Of a stretch of DNA of 10,376 bases, positions 1 through 6,708 are shown in pieces. Below the pieces are notes generated by a model. It searched no databases. It was given only the letters and a program-made list of their open reading frames with translations, and was not told the origin of the DNA. Position numbers and translations under genes: made by a program. Each line of letters opens with the position of its first letter. The first letter of the stretch is position 1. The stretch covers positions 1 through 10,376 of the forward strand of contig UQPD01000092.1 of assembly GCA_900542795.1 (NCBI GenBank). The letters are read 5' to 3'. Source of the DNA: an uncultured Prevotella sp. GTDB lineage: Bacteria > Bacteroidota > Bacteroidia > Bacteroidales > Bacteroidaceae.

Positions 1-25
1 TGAGGGGGAGACAAGCTCCCTCTCA

Positions 26-77
26 CTCTCATACCTGGCTACCTTATATCACCCCGAATGGGGTGAGGCTGGCGCGT
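26..77 (-). repeat. Left copy of 52-bp inverted repeat found at both window ends
   Basis: Read on the minus strand, this stretch matches 10250-10301 at 51 of 52 positions. It contains the small palindrome TCACCCCGAATGGGGTGA at 49-66, a GC stem with a GAAT loop. Similarity to the right copy continues toward position 1 with small insertions or deletions, through a purine-rich/pyrimidine-rich arm that is cut by the window edge. The right copy extends into a long hairpin, and this copy probably does too, outside the window. It encodes no protein. It looks like a dispersed non-coding repeat rather than the end of a transposon, because no transposase lies between the copies. Confidence 0.9.
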
Positions 78-90
78 GAAGCAATGTTTA

Positions 91-171
91 GTAATGAATA
101 ATTAAGCAAAGCGAATTTATAATGTGTAAAGTACGCTCAATAATTCATTTGTTATAGACCTCAATTGTACA
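91..171 (-). repeat. AT-rich imperfect hairpin element at the 3' end of trmN6
   Basis: Arms at 93-107 and 135-149 pair at 13 of 15 positions around a loop of about 27 bases. The 16-base string GCTCAATAATTCATTT (135-150) recurs exactly at 6657-6672, downstream of the CotH gene. In both places a CTCAATT and an ATTATTCATTA string follow, running into the stop codon. The element may act as a weak terminator or mRNA 3'-end structure for trmN6. Its relation to the other copy is visible in the sequence, but the function is inferred. Confidence 0.5.
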
Positions 172-894
172 TTATTCATTAAGATAGAAATCTTTGCATA
201 GTTCCTGATAGGCAGCAGAGCGTTCGTTGCCATTGTCATAGAGAATCATTGTGTTGTGTGTCAAGGTTGCACATGCTTGGACTTTAAATTCTAATAAAGT
301 ACGTTTACAAGGTTTCCCCTTGCGAGTAACAATGTCCATTCTTCGTGTTAAGTGCAAGTTGTGCAAGGTAGCAAGCAAGCAAACCTTAGTGGTAGCCGAA
401 GCCGGAACAATTACCGAAAAGCTTGCATTGGGGTTATCCTTCTCAGTTAACAAGGTTACAGCGCGAAGCAATGCTGCAAAGTTAAGTCCTCCTCCCGCAG
501 TGTGTCGAGCTTGTGCTCGCGCAGCATTGGGAGGTAAGATGTCCTCTTCGTAATAGGGTGGGTTAGAAAGAATGCAGTCAAAGTGAGTAGTGGTGTGTTC
601 AGCCATTTGCAAAACATCCCCCAGGCACACTTCAACATGGTCTTTAAAGGGAGAAGCCTCGATGTTGGCTTGAGCATCGTTCACAGAACTTAGGTCAATG
701 TCAATGCCTGTAACATGCGCCAAAGGGTTGCGTTGTGCAGCCATAAGTGCTACCAATCCGCTTCCGCACCCAATGTCGAGAATTTTTTTAGCATCTTGCA
801 CGTTAGCCCATGCACCGAGCAATACACCATCGGTGCCTACCTTCATGGCACAGTGCGCATCGTTTATGTGGAATTGTTTAAATGTAAAACTCAT
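172..894 (-). CDS. trmN6: tRNA1(Val) (adenine(37)-N6)-methyltransferase, TrmN6/YfiC type
   Basis: This 240-residue cytoplasmic enzyme is predicted to transfer a methyl group from S-adenosylmethionine to N6 of adenine 37 in tRNA1(Val), next to the anticodon. The sequence shows a class I Rossmann methyltransferase. KVGTDGVLLGAW (residues 18-29) is the conserved N-terminal block of this family, DIGCGSG (40-46) is SAM motif I, and GIDID (63-67) holds the acidic ribose-binding residue. NPPY (111-114) is the N6-adenine amine-methyltransferase motif. Length is normal for the family. The ATG start lies 39 bp after the stop of the glycosylase gene, so the two are probably co-transcribed. The final codons and TAA stop run into an AT-rich repeat element. 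Related NPPY methyltransferases act on other substrates, but the N-terminal block favours TrmN6. Confidence 0.9.
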   Translation of the reverse strand: MSFTFKQFHINDAHCAMKVGTDGVLLGAWANVQDAKKILDIGCGSGLVALMAAQRNPLAHVTGIDIDLSSVNDAQANIEASPFKDHVEVCLGDVLQMAEHTTTHFDCILSNPPYYEEDILPPNAARAQARHTAGGGLNFAALLRAVTLLTEKDNPNASFSVIVPASATTKVCLLATLHNLHLTRRMDIVTRKGKPCKRTLLEFKVQACATLTHNTMILYDNGNERSAAYQELCKDFYLNE

Positions 895-933
895 TTCTTT
901 TATAGGGAGTGAAAAATGCCAGAAGAACTCAAA

Positions 934-1503
934 CTACAAAATACCTTCGGCTTGCAACATCTTACGGTAAGCGTCCGCCTTTTTCTCAATGTTAAGTGGA
1001 TAAGCTCGGCTGCTGCTTGGCATGCGATAGAGTCGCATGGAGCGTCCTTCAAATTCAAAACTCACACTTTCGCCCACCTTAGGTTCAGGCACTAAAAAGT
1101 GAGCACGTAAAGTGTCGGTAGCCTTTTGTCCTGTGGTAACAATGGCATGACAAAGTGGAATTTGACGAAGCAAAGCGTCAACATCAGTAGCTTCAACCAC
1201 CTCTAAAAATTTGTCGCTGGCATTGCCTTGCAACCTATTAACAGCACATGCCGTGTCGTAGATAGCAACTCCCTTTTCGCGTAAAAAAGTCTCGAGCAAG
1301 GGCTGATTAAAGCGTTTCTCTTTTATTTCAACAAAGTGGTCCTTATCATTAAAAAAGATAAGTCCATAAATGCGCCACATGTCATTTTGCATGTTAGGAT
1401 AGAAAAAAGGAATAGACCACCGCTTTATTGGAGGTGGAAAACTTCCTAACATCAAGATGCGTGCATTAGCAGGCAAAAAAGGTTCAAGGGGATGACGTTC
1501 CAT
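934..1503 (-). CDS. Uracil-DNA glycosylase superfamily protein (hypoxanthine/Mug-like)
   Basis: This 189-residue protein probably removes a damaged or mispaired base, such as deaminated adenine or cytosine, from DNA by cutting the glycosidic bond as the first step of base-excision repair. ILMLGSFPPP (residues 16-25) matches the superfamily's first active-site motif, followed by PFFYPNMQNDMWRI (32-45) with an Asn in the region that carries the catalytic Asn in the hypoxanthine-DNA glycosylase branch. Near the C-terminus, RLYRMPSSSRAYPLN (158-171) resembles the DNA-intercalating loop motif, and VTTGQKAT (122-129) fits a core strand and loop. The family is clear but the preferred base is not. 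The start codon lies only 15 bp after a strong hairpin that ends the trxB transcript, and I saw no convincing promoter of its own, so expression may depend on read-through. trmN6 follows after 39 bp. Confidence 0.8.
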   Translation of the reverse strand: MERHPLEPFLPANARILMLGSFPPPIKRWSIPFFYPNMQNDMWRIYGLIFFNDKDHFVEIKEKRFNQPLLETFLREKGVAIYDTACAVNRLQGNASDKFLEVVEATDVDALLRQIPLCHAIVTTGQKATDTLRAHFLVPEPKVGESVSFEFEGRSMRLYRMPSSSRAYPLNIEKKADAYRKMLQAEGIL

Positions 1504-1518
1504 CTAAAAAATAAAAAT

Positions 1519-1563
1519 GTTCTAAGTAGGTATTCCATATTATTTTGAACACCTACTTAGAAC
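1519..1563 (-). terminator. Perfect 13-bp stem terminator after trxB
   Basis: GTTCTAAGTAGGT (1519-1531) and ACCTACTTAGAAC (1551-1563) are exact reverse complements around a 19-base loop. On the minus strand the stem is followed by the T-rich run ATTTTTATTTTTTAG, fitting intrinsic termination of trxB mRNA 16 bp after its stop codon. On the plus strand a run of eight T follows, so it could work in both directions. The T-run ends immediately at the start codon of the glycosylase gene, which is unusually tight. Confidence 0.85.
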
Positions 1564-1578
1564 CATACTTTTTTTTAA

Positions 1579-2532
1579 TTATAAAGTTTTTAAGTAACGA
1601 TCTACTTCAATACCCGCTTTGCAACCGCTTGCTGCAGCTGTAATAGCCTGACGGTAGTGAGGGTCAGCCACATCGCCTGCAGCAAACACACCAGGTACAC
1701 CCGTACGGGGAGAGTCGCCTTCGGTTATGATGTACCCCGTTTCGTCAGTTTTTACCCACGGCTTAAACAAGTCGCTATTCGGTTTGTGACCAATGGCAAG
1801 GAAGAAACCATCAATAGCTATGTCATATTGGCGTTCGTCAGCTTCGCCCTTACGATACACTACATGTGCGCCTTCAACCCCATTCTCGCCAAAGAGACCT
1901 TGCGTGTTAGTTTCAAACAAAACTTCAATTTTCGGATTATTGAGCACGCGGTCTTGCATTGCCTTCGAAGCACGTAAGAAAGGTTTGCGCACGATGAGAT
2001 AAACCTTCGATGCTAAACCTGCCAAGTAAGAAGCTTCTTCGCAAGCAGTGTCACCACCTCCTACAACAGCTACCGTCTTTTTGCGGTAAAAGAAACCATC
2101 GCAAGTAGCACAAGCACTAACGCCTTGACCTTGATATTTCTTTTCGTCAGCCAAACCTAAGAATTTGGCAGAAGCACCAGTAGCAATAACCAATGTGTGA
2201 CATTTCACCACACTGTCGTCGTCGAGCCAAATGGTGTAAGGAGCCTGTGAAAGGTCAACCTTTACGGCAGTTTCCGGACGAATATCTGCTCCAAATCGTT
2301 CAGCTTGTTTGCGCATGTCATCCATCAACTCATTGGCATCAATGCCTTCGGGAAAACCAGGGAAGTTCTCAACCTCGGTAGTAATGGTAAGTTGTCCACC
2401 AGGTTGCAATCCTTCATAAATAATAGGGTTAATTCCAGCACGACCTGTGTAGATGGCGGCAGTATATCCAGCGGGACCAGAACCTAAAATAACGCATTGT
2501 TCTATTCTCGCGTTGTCGGTTGAAGTTGTCAT
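1579..2532 (-). CDS. trxB: Thioredoxin-disulfide reductase
   Basis: This 317-residue cytoplasmic flavoenzyme passes electrons from NADPH through FAD and a redox disulfide to thioredoxin, supporting ribonucleotide reduction and oxidative-stress defence. Seen in order: the FAD-binding GSGPAG (17-22), the GGQLTITTEVENFPGF block (45-60), the redox-active CATC (Cys141 and Cys144) in SACATCDGFFY, the NADPH-binding GGGDTA (158-163) and the C-terminal FAD motif GVFAAGDV (281-288). All key residues are present and the length is typical of the low-molecular-weight bacterial type. The gene starts 89 bp after the lolA-like stop with no strong promoter or terminator found between them, so it is probably expressed from the promoter at 3382-3412. 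In my recollection lolA and trxB are neighbours in many Bacteroidales, often with ftsK, but ftsK is absent here. Confidence 0.97.
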   Translation of the reverse strand: MTTSTDNARIEQCVILGSGPAGYTAAIYTGRAGINPIIYEGLQPGGQLTITTEVENFPGFPEGIDANELMDDMRKQAERFGADIRPETAVKVDLSQAPYTIWLDDDSVVKCHTLVIATGASAKFLGLADEKKYQGQGVSACATCDGFFYRKKTVAVVGGGDTACEEASYLAGLASKVYLIVRKPFLRASKAMQDRVLNNPKIEVLFETNTQGLFGENGVEGAHVVYRKGEADERQYDIAIDGFFLAIGHKPNSDLFKPWVKTDETGYIITEGDSPRTGVPGVFAAGDVADPHYRQAITAAASGCKAGIEVDRYLKTL

Positions 2533-2621
2533 AAGTGTGTTTATATTATAGCAGTTTGTTGGTTGATTTCTTTTTTGGGGGGAGAAATAAAGAAGTCGTT
2601 AGAAAAGTTTAGAATACTTCA

Positions 2622-3260
2622 TTATCTCAAGTCAATCACCTCAATGCCAGGGTGATTTTTTTGATTAAAGCGGAAATGCGCATCATTCCATTTGCGATGA
2701 GTATGAATGCCATTCACGCGAATTCTCGTCCATTCGCCCTTATTGTCTTTAATGCGGATAGAGTAGGGCAGATGGGTCTGTTTATCAATCACGGCAATGA
2801 GCAGTTGAATGGCATTCGTGTGGTTCTGTGCCAAAAGTCTCACTTCGTGACAAGCTTTGCCATGATAGTTAGTGTTAGCCAACTTCAAGTTATAACCTCT
2901 TTTATAGAGATTTAAAAAGGTGTACGGATTAACCTGTTGCAGTTCAGCAGCCGTTGGTGTACTCACGTTCACTTCGTCGCTACCAGTAAGCATGGTCCAT
3001 TGAGTGTGTCCATCGAACCAAGTAGTCATATTGTTAGATGAAATCTTAAACTTAGATCCCTGCACTTGCAGACACCCTGCTGTAGACCCCGCTTCGTGTT
3101 GTCCTTTAAACTGTGTACCTTCGAAAGAGGCTTCCACGCCACCGCTTGTTCTCAGTTTCGAAGCTGTTTGGTCTAACACTTGTCGTGCCGTTTGTGCAAA
3201 GCCCGATACGCTGACAGCGCAAGCAGCGACAAGGGTGAAAAATATGTTTCTGATTTTCAT
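2622..3260 (-). CDS. LolA-like periplasmic outer-membrane lipoprotein carrier
   Basis: This 212-residue exported protein resembles the LolA_2 group of lipoprotein chaperones, which shuttle lipoproteins across the periplasm from the inner-membrane Lol machinery to the outer membrane. Residues 1-22 form a good signal peptide (MKIRN, then a hydrophobic core ending GFA) with predicted cleavage before Gln23. The mature part begins with ARQVLDQTASKL, then shows the LolA-like alternation of strands: CLQVQGSKFKI (63-73), TTWFDGHTQWTM (79-90) and EVNVSTPTAAELQQVNPYTF (96-115). There is no lipobox, fitting a soluble carrier. It is the first gene of a likely two-gene unit with trxB and has the best promoter match in the window. 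Carrier function is inferred from family resemblance. Confidence 0.82.
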   Translation of the reverse strand: MKIRNIFFTLVAACAVSVSGFAQTARQVLDQTASKLRTSGGVEASFEGTQFKGQHEAGSTAGCLQVQGSKFKISSNNMTTWFDGHTQWTMLTGSDEVNVSTPTAAELQQVNPYTFLNLYKRGYNLKLANTNYHGKACHEVRLLAQNHTNAIQLLIAVIDKQTHLPYSIRIKDNKGEWTRIRVNGIHTHRKWNDAHFRFNQKNHPGIEVIDLR

Positions 3261-3381
3261 TATTGTGCTCTATTTTTGTCATATTACCGAAGTGGGTTCT
3301 AACCAATCTGTGTTCAACAGTTTTGCTACTTTTGCATGTGGTGTTGTACATTTCAAAAGTTGTCAGAGCCCCCTTACGCTA

Positions 3382-3412
3382 CAAAGGTACCATTTAACGC
3401 GCGAATTACAAA
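3382..3412 (-). promoter_or_regulatory. Bacteroidetes-type promoter for lolA-trxB
   Basis: On the minus strand, TTTG (3412-3409) is followed by 19 bases and then TACCTTTG (3389-3382). This matches both boxes of the Bacteroidetes sigma-ABfr consensus (TTTG at -33, TAnnTTTG at -7) with the usual spacing. Transcription would begin near 3375, giving a leader of about 115 bases before the lolA-like ATG. It lies just downstream of the receptor terminator, so the units are cleanly separated. Confidence 0.75.
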
Positions 3413-3425
3413 ATGAAAAGCAAAC

Positions 3426-3462
3426 AAATCCGTATACATTCACGGAAAATGTATACGGATTT
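3426..3462 (-). terminator. Perfect 15-bp stem terminator after the TonB receptor gene
   Basis: AAATCCGTATACATT (3426-3440) and AATGTATACGGATTT (3448-3462) are exact reverse complements with a 7-base loop. On the minus strand the stem is followed by ATTTGTTTG-like T-rich sequence, and on the plus strand by TTATTTAG. It sits between the receptor gene and the lolA promoter and most likely ends the receptor transcript, about 170 bp after its stop codon. Confidence 0.85.
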
Positions 3463-3467
3463 TATTT

Positions 3468-3549
3468 AGTAATATGTAGAAAATAACTTGTGCAACTTTT
3501 AACGGGTGCTCCATAATGATAGCAAGCTATTATCAAAAGCTGCGCAAGC
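3468..3549 (-). repeat. Dispersed 82-86 bp element, copy A
   Basis: On the minus strand this copy matches copy C (6504-6585) over 82 positions with 8 substitutions and no gaps. It lies in the 3' untranslated region of the receptor gene, before its terminator, and points the opposite way from copies B and C. Its outer edge merges into the palindromic string GCGCGAAGCGCAAATA (3548-3563), whose reverse complement recurs at 9952-9967. It has no coding capacity. Confidence 0.9.
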
Positions 3550-3633
3550 GCGAAGCGCAAATAATATTGTTTTACTAAGCTTTTAGACTTTACAATCTAC
3601 TAAGCCCAATTGCACACCTACGGCTTATAATAA

Positions 3634-6063
3634 TTAAAAATGCCATTTCACATCCAGTCCCATGGTGCGTGGTGTGGCATATTGAGCAAAGCGATTGTTC
3701 ATGCTGTCGAAGGCAAACGTAGCATAGCGCGTTCCAGTAAGATTACGTGCCCAAACGCCCACTACAAAATCATTTTTAAGTTCAACCTCTGCATGCAATC
3801 CCACCGTTGCATAAAAGTCTTGATGGAAAGTGTTCGCTTCGTTCCACATAATGCGTCCCGCTCCCTTCACGTCAGCACCAAATGCAAAAGCATGCACAAA
3901 GTCATCGTGCAAGGGCTGACGAAAATCTACCGAAGCACTAAAAGTGTGTTGTGGCACAAAAGGCACCTTATTACCCTTGTAATCCACCACATTGCCTTGC
4001 GTGTTAGAGCCTAAGTTATAGTGAGTAAATTCAGCATTCGTAAATCCATAACTTGCAGCCAAGTTTAAGCGATCTGCACACAATTGCGAGCGCAATCCAA
4101 CTTCCACCCCCACACTGCGACTTCGCCCAGCATTCACCATCACACGTCCCATTCCGCTTTCAGCAAAGCGAGCAATTTGTTGGTCGCGTGTCTTCATGTA
4201 AAAAGCCGACAAGTCAAGTTGCAATGCCTTTTCAGCCAAATTATGGTGAATGCCCAACTCATAGCTCCACGTGTATTCGGGTTTATAATAGAGTGAGTTA
4301 GCATCAGGTTCAGCAGGTACAACCCGGTCGAGCACCTCATTCATTTTAGCAATAATACCTTGCTTCATGCTTTCGGGCAAACCTGGTAGTGCTAAAATGG
4401 TTTGCGTGCTGTAGTCCTTCACCCCCAACATCATGTTTCTGCGTAACAACTGTTGCGAGAGGTCCGAGTACGACTGAATGTTGTAGCCTCCCGACCGATA
4501 GCCTTTAGCAACACTCACATACACATTGCCCAAACCGCGGGGCAGCGTATAGTTCAAGGCAGCCTTGGGCAACACTTGCCAGTTGTCGTGGCGCAAAGTA
4601 GCGTTAAGCGTAGGGTCGGCATGAAGGTCGGTGTTAAACTGCATGCTCGGTCCCATGCTCATGCCAAAGTGATAGGGAACCCCCTCGGCAGCTGTTGCAG
4701 TGCCTGAGGCAAGGTCAAGTTTACGAGCATCATAGTCCAATCGCAGTCCGAGCGTCAGCGTCAGGTTATCAACAAGCGTCAACGTGCTTTGATGAAAAAG
4801 CGCAGCATTCACGCTCGGTGTGTTCAATCGTGCCACAAAGGGAAGTTCGTTTCCAGTGAAAGTCACATTCATGGCAGGCCGTGTGGGAAGCCCATTGGCA
4901 ATTTGATTGTTCAAATACTCCACCCCATCAGCATAGAATGTTACCGGACAATCCGTGCGCAAGTACTGATACATGGCAAAAACACCCGTAGTCCACGTCC
5001 AACGTTTGTTAAAGCCAGGAGCCGATTTTAGCGCCACCTCTTCCGACACCGTATTCATCTTTTGCTTTTGGCAGAGCGAGAAAATGTCGGCACTCGTAAA
5101 GTCCTGATCCATAAACAAACGGTCGTTCAAGTGCTGAAAGGCAGTAATGCTGCTAAGCGTTAAGCGTGGCAAACGGTGTTCAACATTCAGTCCCGTGTTA
5201 AAAAGTCGGCGTCTGTAACCGCTTGGTCGATTTTGTGCTAACGTCTGTTCGTCAAAATCCTTACTCGTGGCAAAGCCTTCGGCAAACGAGTTTGTTTTAC
5301 CCAATAAATAATAAGGACAAGCCCCCTCGTTACTTTGCTCGTAAGAGGCAGTCCAATCCAGCTTCACCACCTCCGTAGGACGCCAAGCCCAACGCAGTCG
5401 TCCACCGCCAGCTTCGCTATCGTCTTGCTTTTTGTGGTTCGCAGTGTTTTTAAAAAATCCATCCTTACCTTCGTAATAACCGCCCACGCTTAGTCCCATA
5501 TTTTCAGTGGGGTGCAAATAAGTGGTGAACGAAGCCTTGCGCAGCATACTTCGACTGGTCTTCCATCCAGTGCCAATGCCAGCACTCACATCAGTTCCGT
5601 GATGCGTAATAGGGTCGGCAGTGAATATGCGCAACAAGCCTCCCATAGTGTTACGACCATAGAGCGTACCTTGTGGCCCACGCAACACATCCACGCGTTC
5701 GATACCTTGAAACGAAAAGTCGTAGGCAGACTTATCGGCATAAGGCACATTGTCTACATACAAACCTACGGCAGGCGTATTGATGCGACTACCAATACCA
5801 CGGATGTAACAAGCCGAGGTGAGTCGGCTGCCATAGTCGGGCATAAAAAAGTTGGGGGCATAAGCCGAAAGTCCTTTCACATCGTTCACATCACGCTGTT
5901 TAAGGGCAGTAGCATCAAAAAGCGACACACTAAGTGGCTGTTTGCGTAATTGATTTGTTTCTTTGGGCGAAGCCACCACCACCGCTTCTTCAATGTCGAA
6001 GTTCTTTAAAGTGTCAACAGCAACTTCAGTTGGCGATAGGGCTGCAAGTAGAGATAAAAACAT
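3634..6063 (-). CDS. TonB-dependent outer-membrane receptor, no SusD partner
   Basis: This 809-residue predicted outer-membrane beta-barrel takes up a scarce ligand using energy from TonB-ExbBD. After a short hydrophobic leader, EEAVVVA (residues 25-31) is a plausible TonB box. The plug domain follows (about 34-155), with SACYIRGIGSRINTPAVGLYVDNVPY and the classic RVDVLRGPQGTLYGRNTMGG (123-142). The rest is alternating barrel strands, ending in the aromatic C-terminus KWHF recognised by the Bam machinery. There is no N-terminal carboxypeptidase-like domain and no SusD gene, so this is not a SusC glycan transporter. The plug resembles siderophore-type receptors, but the ligand is unknown. I chose the ATG at 6063: an upstream in-frame TTG at 6135 (833 residues) lies inside the predicted -7 box. 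The resulting signal peptide lacks a basic residue, so the start remains uncertain. Confidence 0.9.
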   Translation of the reverse strand: MFLSLLAALSPTEVAVDTLKNFDIEEAVVVASPKETNQLRKQPLSVSLFDATALKQRDVNDVKGLSAYAPNFFMPDYGSRLTSACYIRGIGSRINTPAVGLYVDNVPYADKSAYDFSFQGIERVDVLRGPQGTLYGRNTMGGLLRIFTADPITHHGTDVSAGIGTGWKTSRSMLRKASFTTYLHPTENMGLSVGGYYEGKDGFFKNTANHKKQDDSEAGGGRLRWAWRPTEVVKLDWTASYEQSNEGACPYYLLGKTNSFAEGFATSKDFDEQTLAQNRPSGYRRRLFNTGLNVEHRLPRLTLSSITAFQHLNDRLFMDQDFTSADIFSLCQKQKMNTVSEEVALKSAPGFNKRWTWTTGVFAMYQYLRTDCPVTFYADGVEYLNNQIANGLPTRPAMNVTFTGNELPFVARLNTPSVNAALFHQSTLTLVDNLTLTLGLRLDYDARKLDLASGTATAAEGVPYHFGMSMGPSMQFNTDLHADPTLNATLRHDNWQVLPKAALNYTLPRGLGNVYVSVAKGYRSGGYNIQSYSDLSQQLLRRNMMLGVKDYSTQTILALPGLPESMKQGIIAKMNEVLDRVVPAEPDANSLYYKPEYTWSYELGIHHNLAEKALQLDLSAFYMKTRDQQIARFAESGMGRVMVNAGRSRSVGVEVGLRSQLCADRLNLAASYGFTNAEFTHYNLGSNTQGNVVDYKGNKVPFVPQHTFSASVDFRQPLHDDFVHAFAFGADVKGAGRIMWNEANTFHQDFYATVGLHAEVELKNDFVVGVWARNLTGTRYATFAFDSMNNRFAQYATPRTMGLDVKWHF

Positions 6064-6132
6064 CGAATATAATGAATAATTGATAATTAATAATTGAGCA
6101 AGCCGAATTTTTGTGTTTAAAATTTCTGCGTG

Positions 6133-6163
6133 CAAAATTACGCCAATCTAATAGGCTGTGCAA
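6133..6163 (-). promoter_or_regulatory. Bacteroidetes-type promoter for the TonB receptor
   Basis: On the minus strand, TTG (6163-6161), 20 bases, then TAATTTTG (6140-6133) fit the TTTG/TAnnTTTG consensus. Transcription would start near 6126, about 63 bases before the ATG at 6063, and the leader would consist of AT-rich repeat sequence. The upstream TTG start lies within the -7 box, which argues for the shorter protein. Confidence 0.65.
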
Positions 6164-6213
6164 TCCTCATTTATAATGAGTAATGAAAAATGAATAATTA
6201 GTAATGTTCAAAA

Positions 6214-6299
6214 AATAACTTACGCAGAATTTGATAATAGCTTGCCACCATTAAGGAGAACTCGTTAAAAGTTGCACAAGTTATTTTTTGCATATTACT
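6214..6299 (+). repeat. Dispersed 86-bp element, copy B
   Basis: It matches copy C (6500-6585) with 4 substitutions over 86 positions and no gaps. The two copies lie in the same orientation, exactly 286 bp apart. This copy lies about 50 bp upstream of the predicted receptor promoter. It starts AATAACTTACGCAG and ends GCATATTACT. The strings AATAACTTACGCA at one end and TGCACAAGTTATT internally at the other are near reverse complements, so the copy has imperfect inverted ends. Confidence 0.92.
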
Positions 6300-6499
6300 A
6301 AACAATGCTTCAAGCGCCAGCCCAACCCCGAAAGGGGTTATTTATGGAAATTTTTCCCATCGCGTAGCGCACCCACTAAGAAAAATTCATGAATAATTTA
6401 TGGCTCATTGATGGACATTTTTAAATAAAAACCTCACGCTCGGAAGTGAAAGTAAATTTTTACTTCTCTCACTTAATCGGTTTTTTGACTAAAAAAACG

Positions 6500-6585
6500 A
6501 ATAGCTTGCGCAGAATTTGATAATAGCTTGCCATCATTAAGGAGTACTCGTTAAAAGTTGCACAAGTTATTTTTTGCATATTACT
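6500..6585 (+). repeat. Dispersed 86-bp element, copy C
   Basis: This is the third copy. Imperfect inverted ends are visible: AATAGCTTGCGCA at the left (6500-6512) against TGCACAAGTTATT, which pair at 11 of 13 positions. AATAGCTTG also recurs internally about 22 bp later. It is followed directly by AT-rich TTGAGCAAG repeats behind the CotH gene. No open reading frame of note overlaps it. Confidence 0.92.
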
Positions 6586-6612
6586 TAATAATTGAGCAAG
6601 GTGAAATGATAT

Positions 6613-6671
6613 AATGAAAATTGAGCAAGTCACATTTATCATTATAAATGCGTCTTGCTCAATAATTCATT
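6613..6671 (-). terminator. Hairpin element downstream of the CotH gene
   Basis: Arms 6613-6638 and 6645-6671 are near reverse complements over about 26 bases (AATGAAAATTGAGCAAGTCACATTTA against TAAATGCGTCTTGCTCAATAATTCATT, each shown in parts elsewhere) around a 6-base loop. It begins about 40 bp after the CotH stop codon. The T-run expected of a classical terminator is weak on the minus strand, so it may act as an mRNA 3'-end stabiliser or simply be a repeat. Its right arm shares 16 identical bases with the element behind trmN6. Confidence 0.55.
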
Positions 6672-6708
6672 TTTAGAAGCTCAATTATTAATTATTAATT
6701 ATTCATTA

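Larger units (their letters stand above)
6064..6708. other. 645-bp gene-free repeat-rich spacer between CotH and receptor genes
   Basis: No credible gene was found. From left to right the spacer holds: an AT-rich leader of the receptor gene with a TTGAGCAAG motif (6093-6101), the receptor promoter, element copy B, the palindrome AACCCCGAAAGGGGTT (6324-6339), a weak stem around AGTGAAAGTAAA (about 6444-6471), an inverted T6/A7 run at 6480-6500, copy C, and the hairpin element behind the CotH gene. The motif TTGAGCAAG or its complement occurs four times (near 6093, 6592, 6621 and 6654), always next to AT-rich strings such as AATTATTAATTATTCATTA. Confidence 0.8.

Noticed and set aside
3327..3338. 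Plus-strand TACTTTTG promoter-like box
   Set aside because: There is no TTTG box at the right distance upstream and no plus-strand gene downstream.
3106..3351. 81-codon minus-strand frame overlapping the lolA-like start
   Set aside because: It overlaps a well-supported gene in another frame and its composition is not protein-like.
3634..6063. SusC-type glycan transporter and polysaccharide-utilisation locus
   Set aside because: The receptor lacks the N-terminal carboxypeptidase-like domain and SusC length, and there is no SusD or glycoside hydrolase gene nearby.
6214..6585. CRISPR array
   Set aside because: There are only two same-strand copies, 86 bp long and 286 bp apart, with no regular short spacers and no cas genes.
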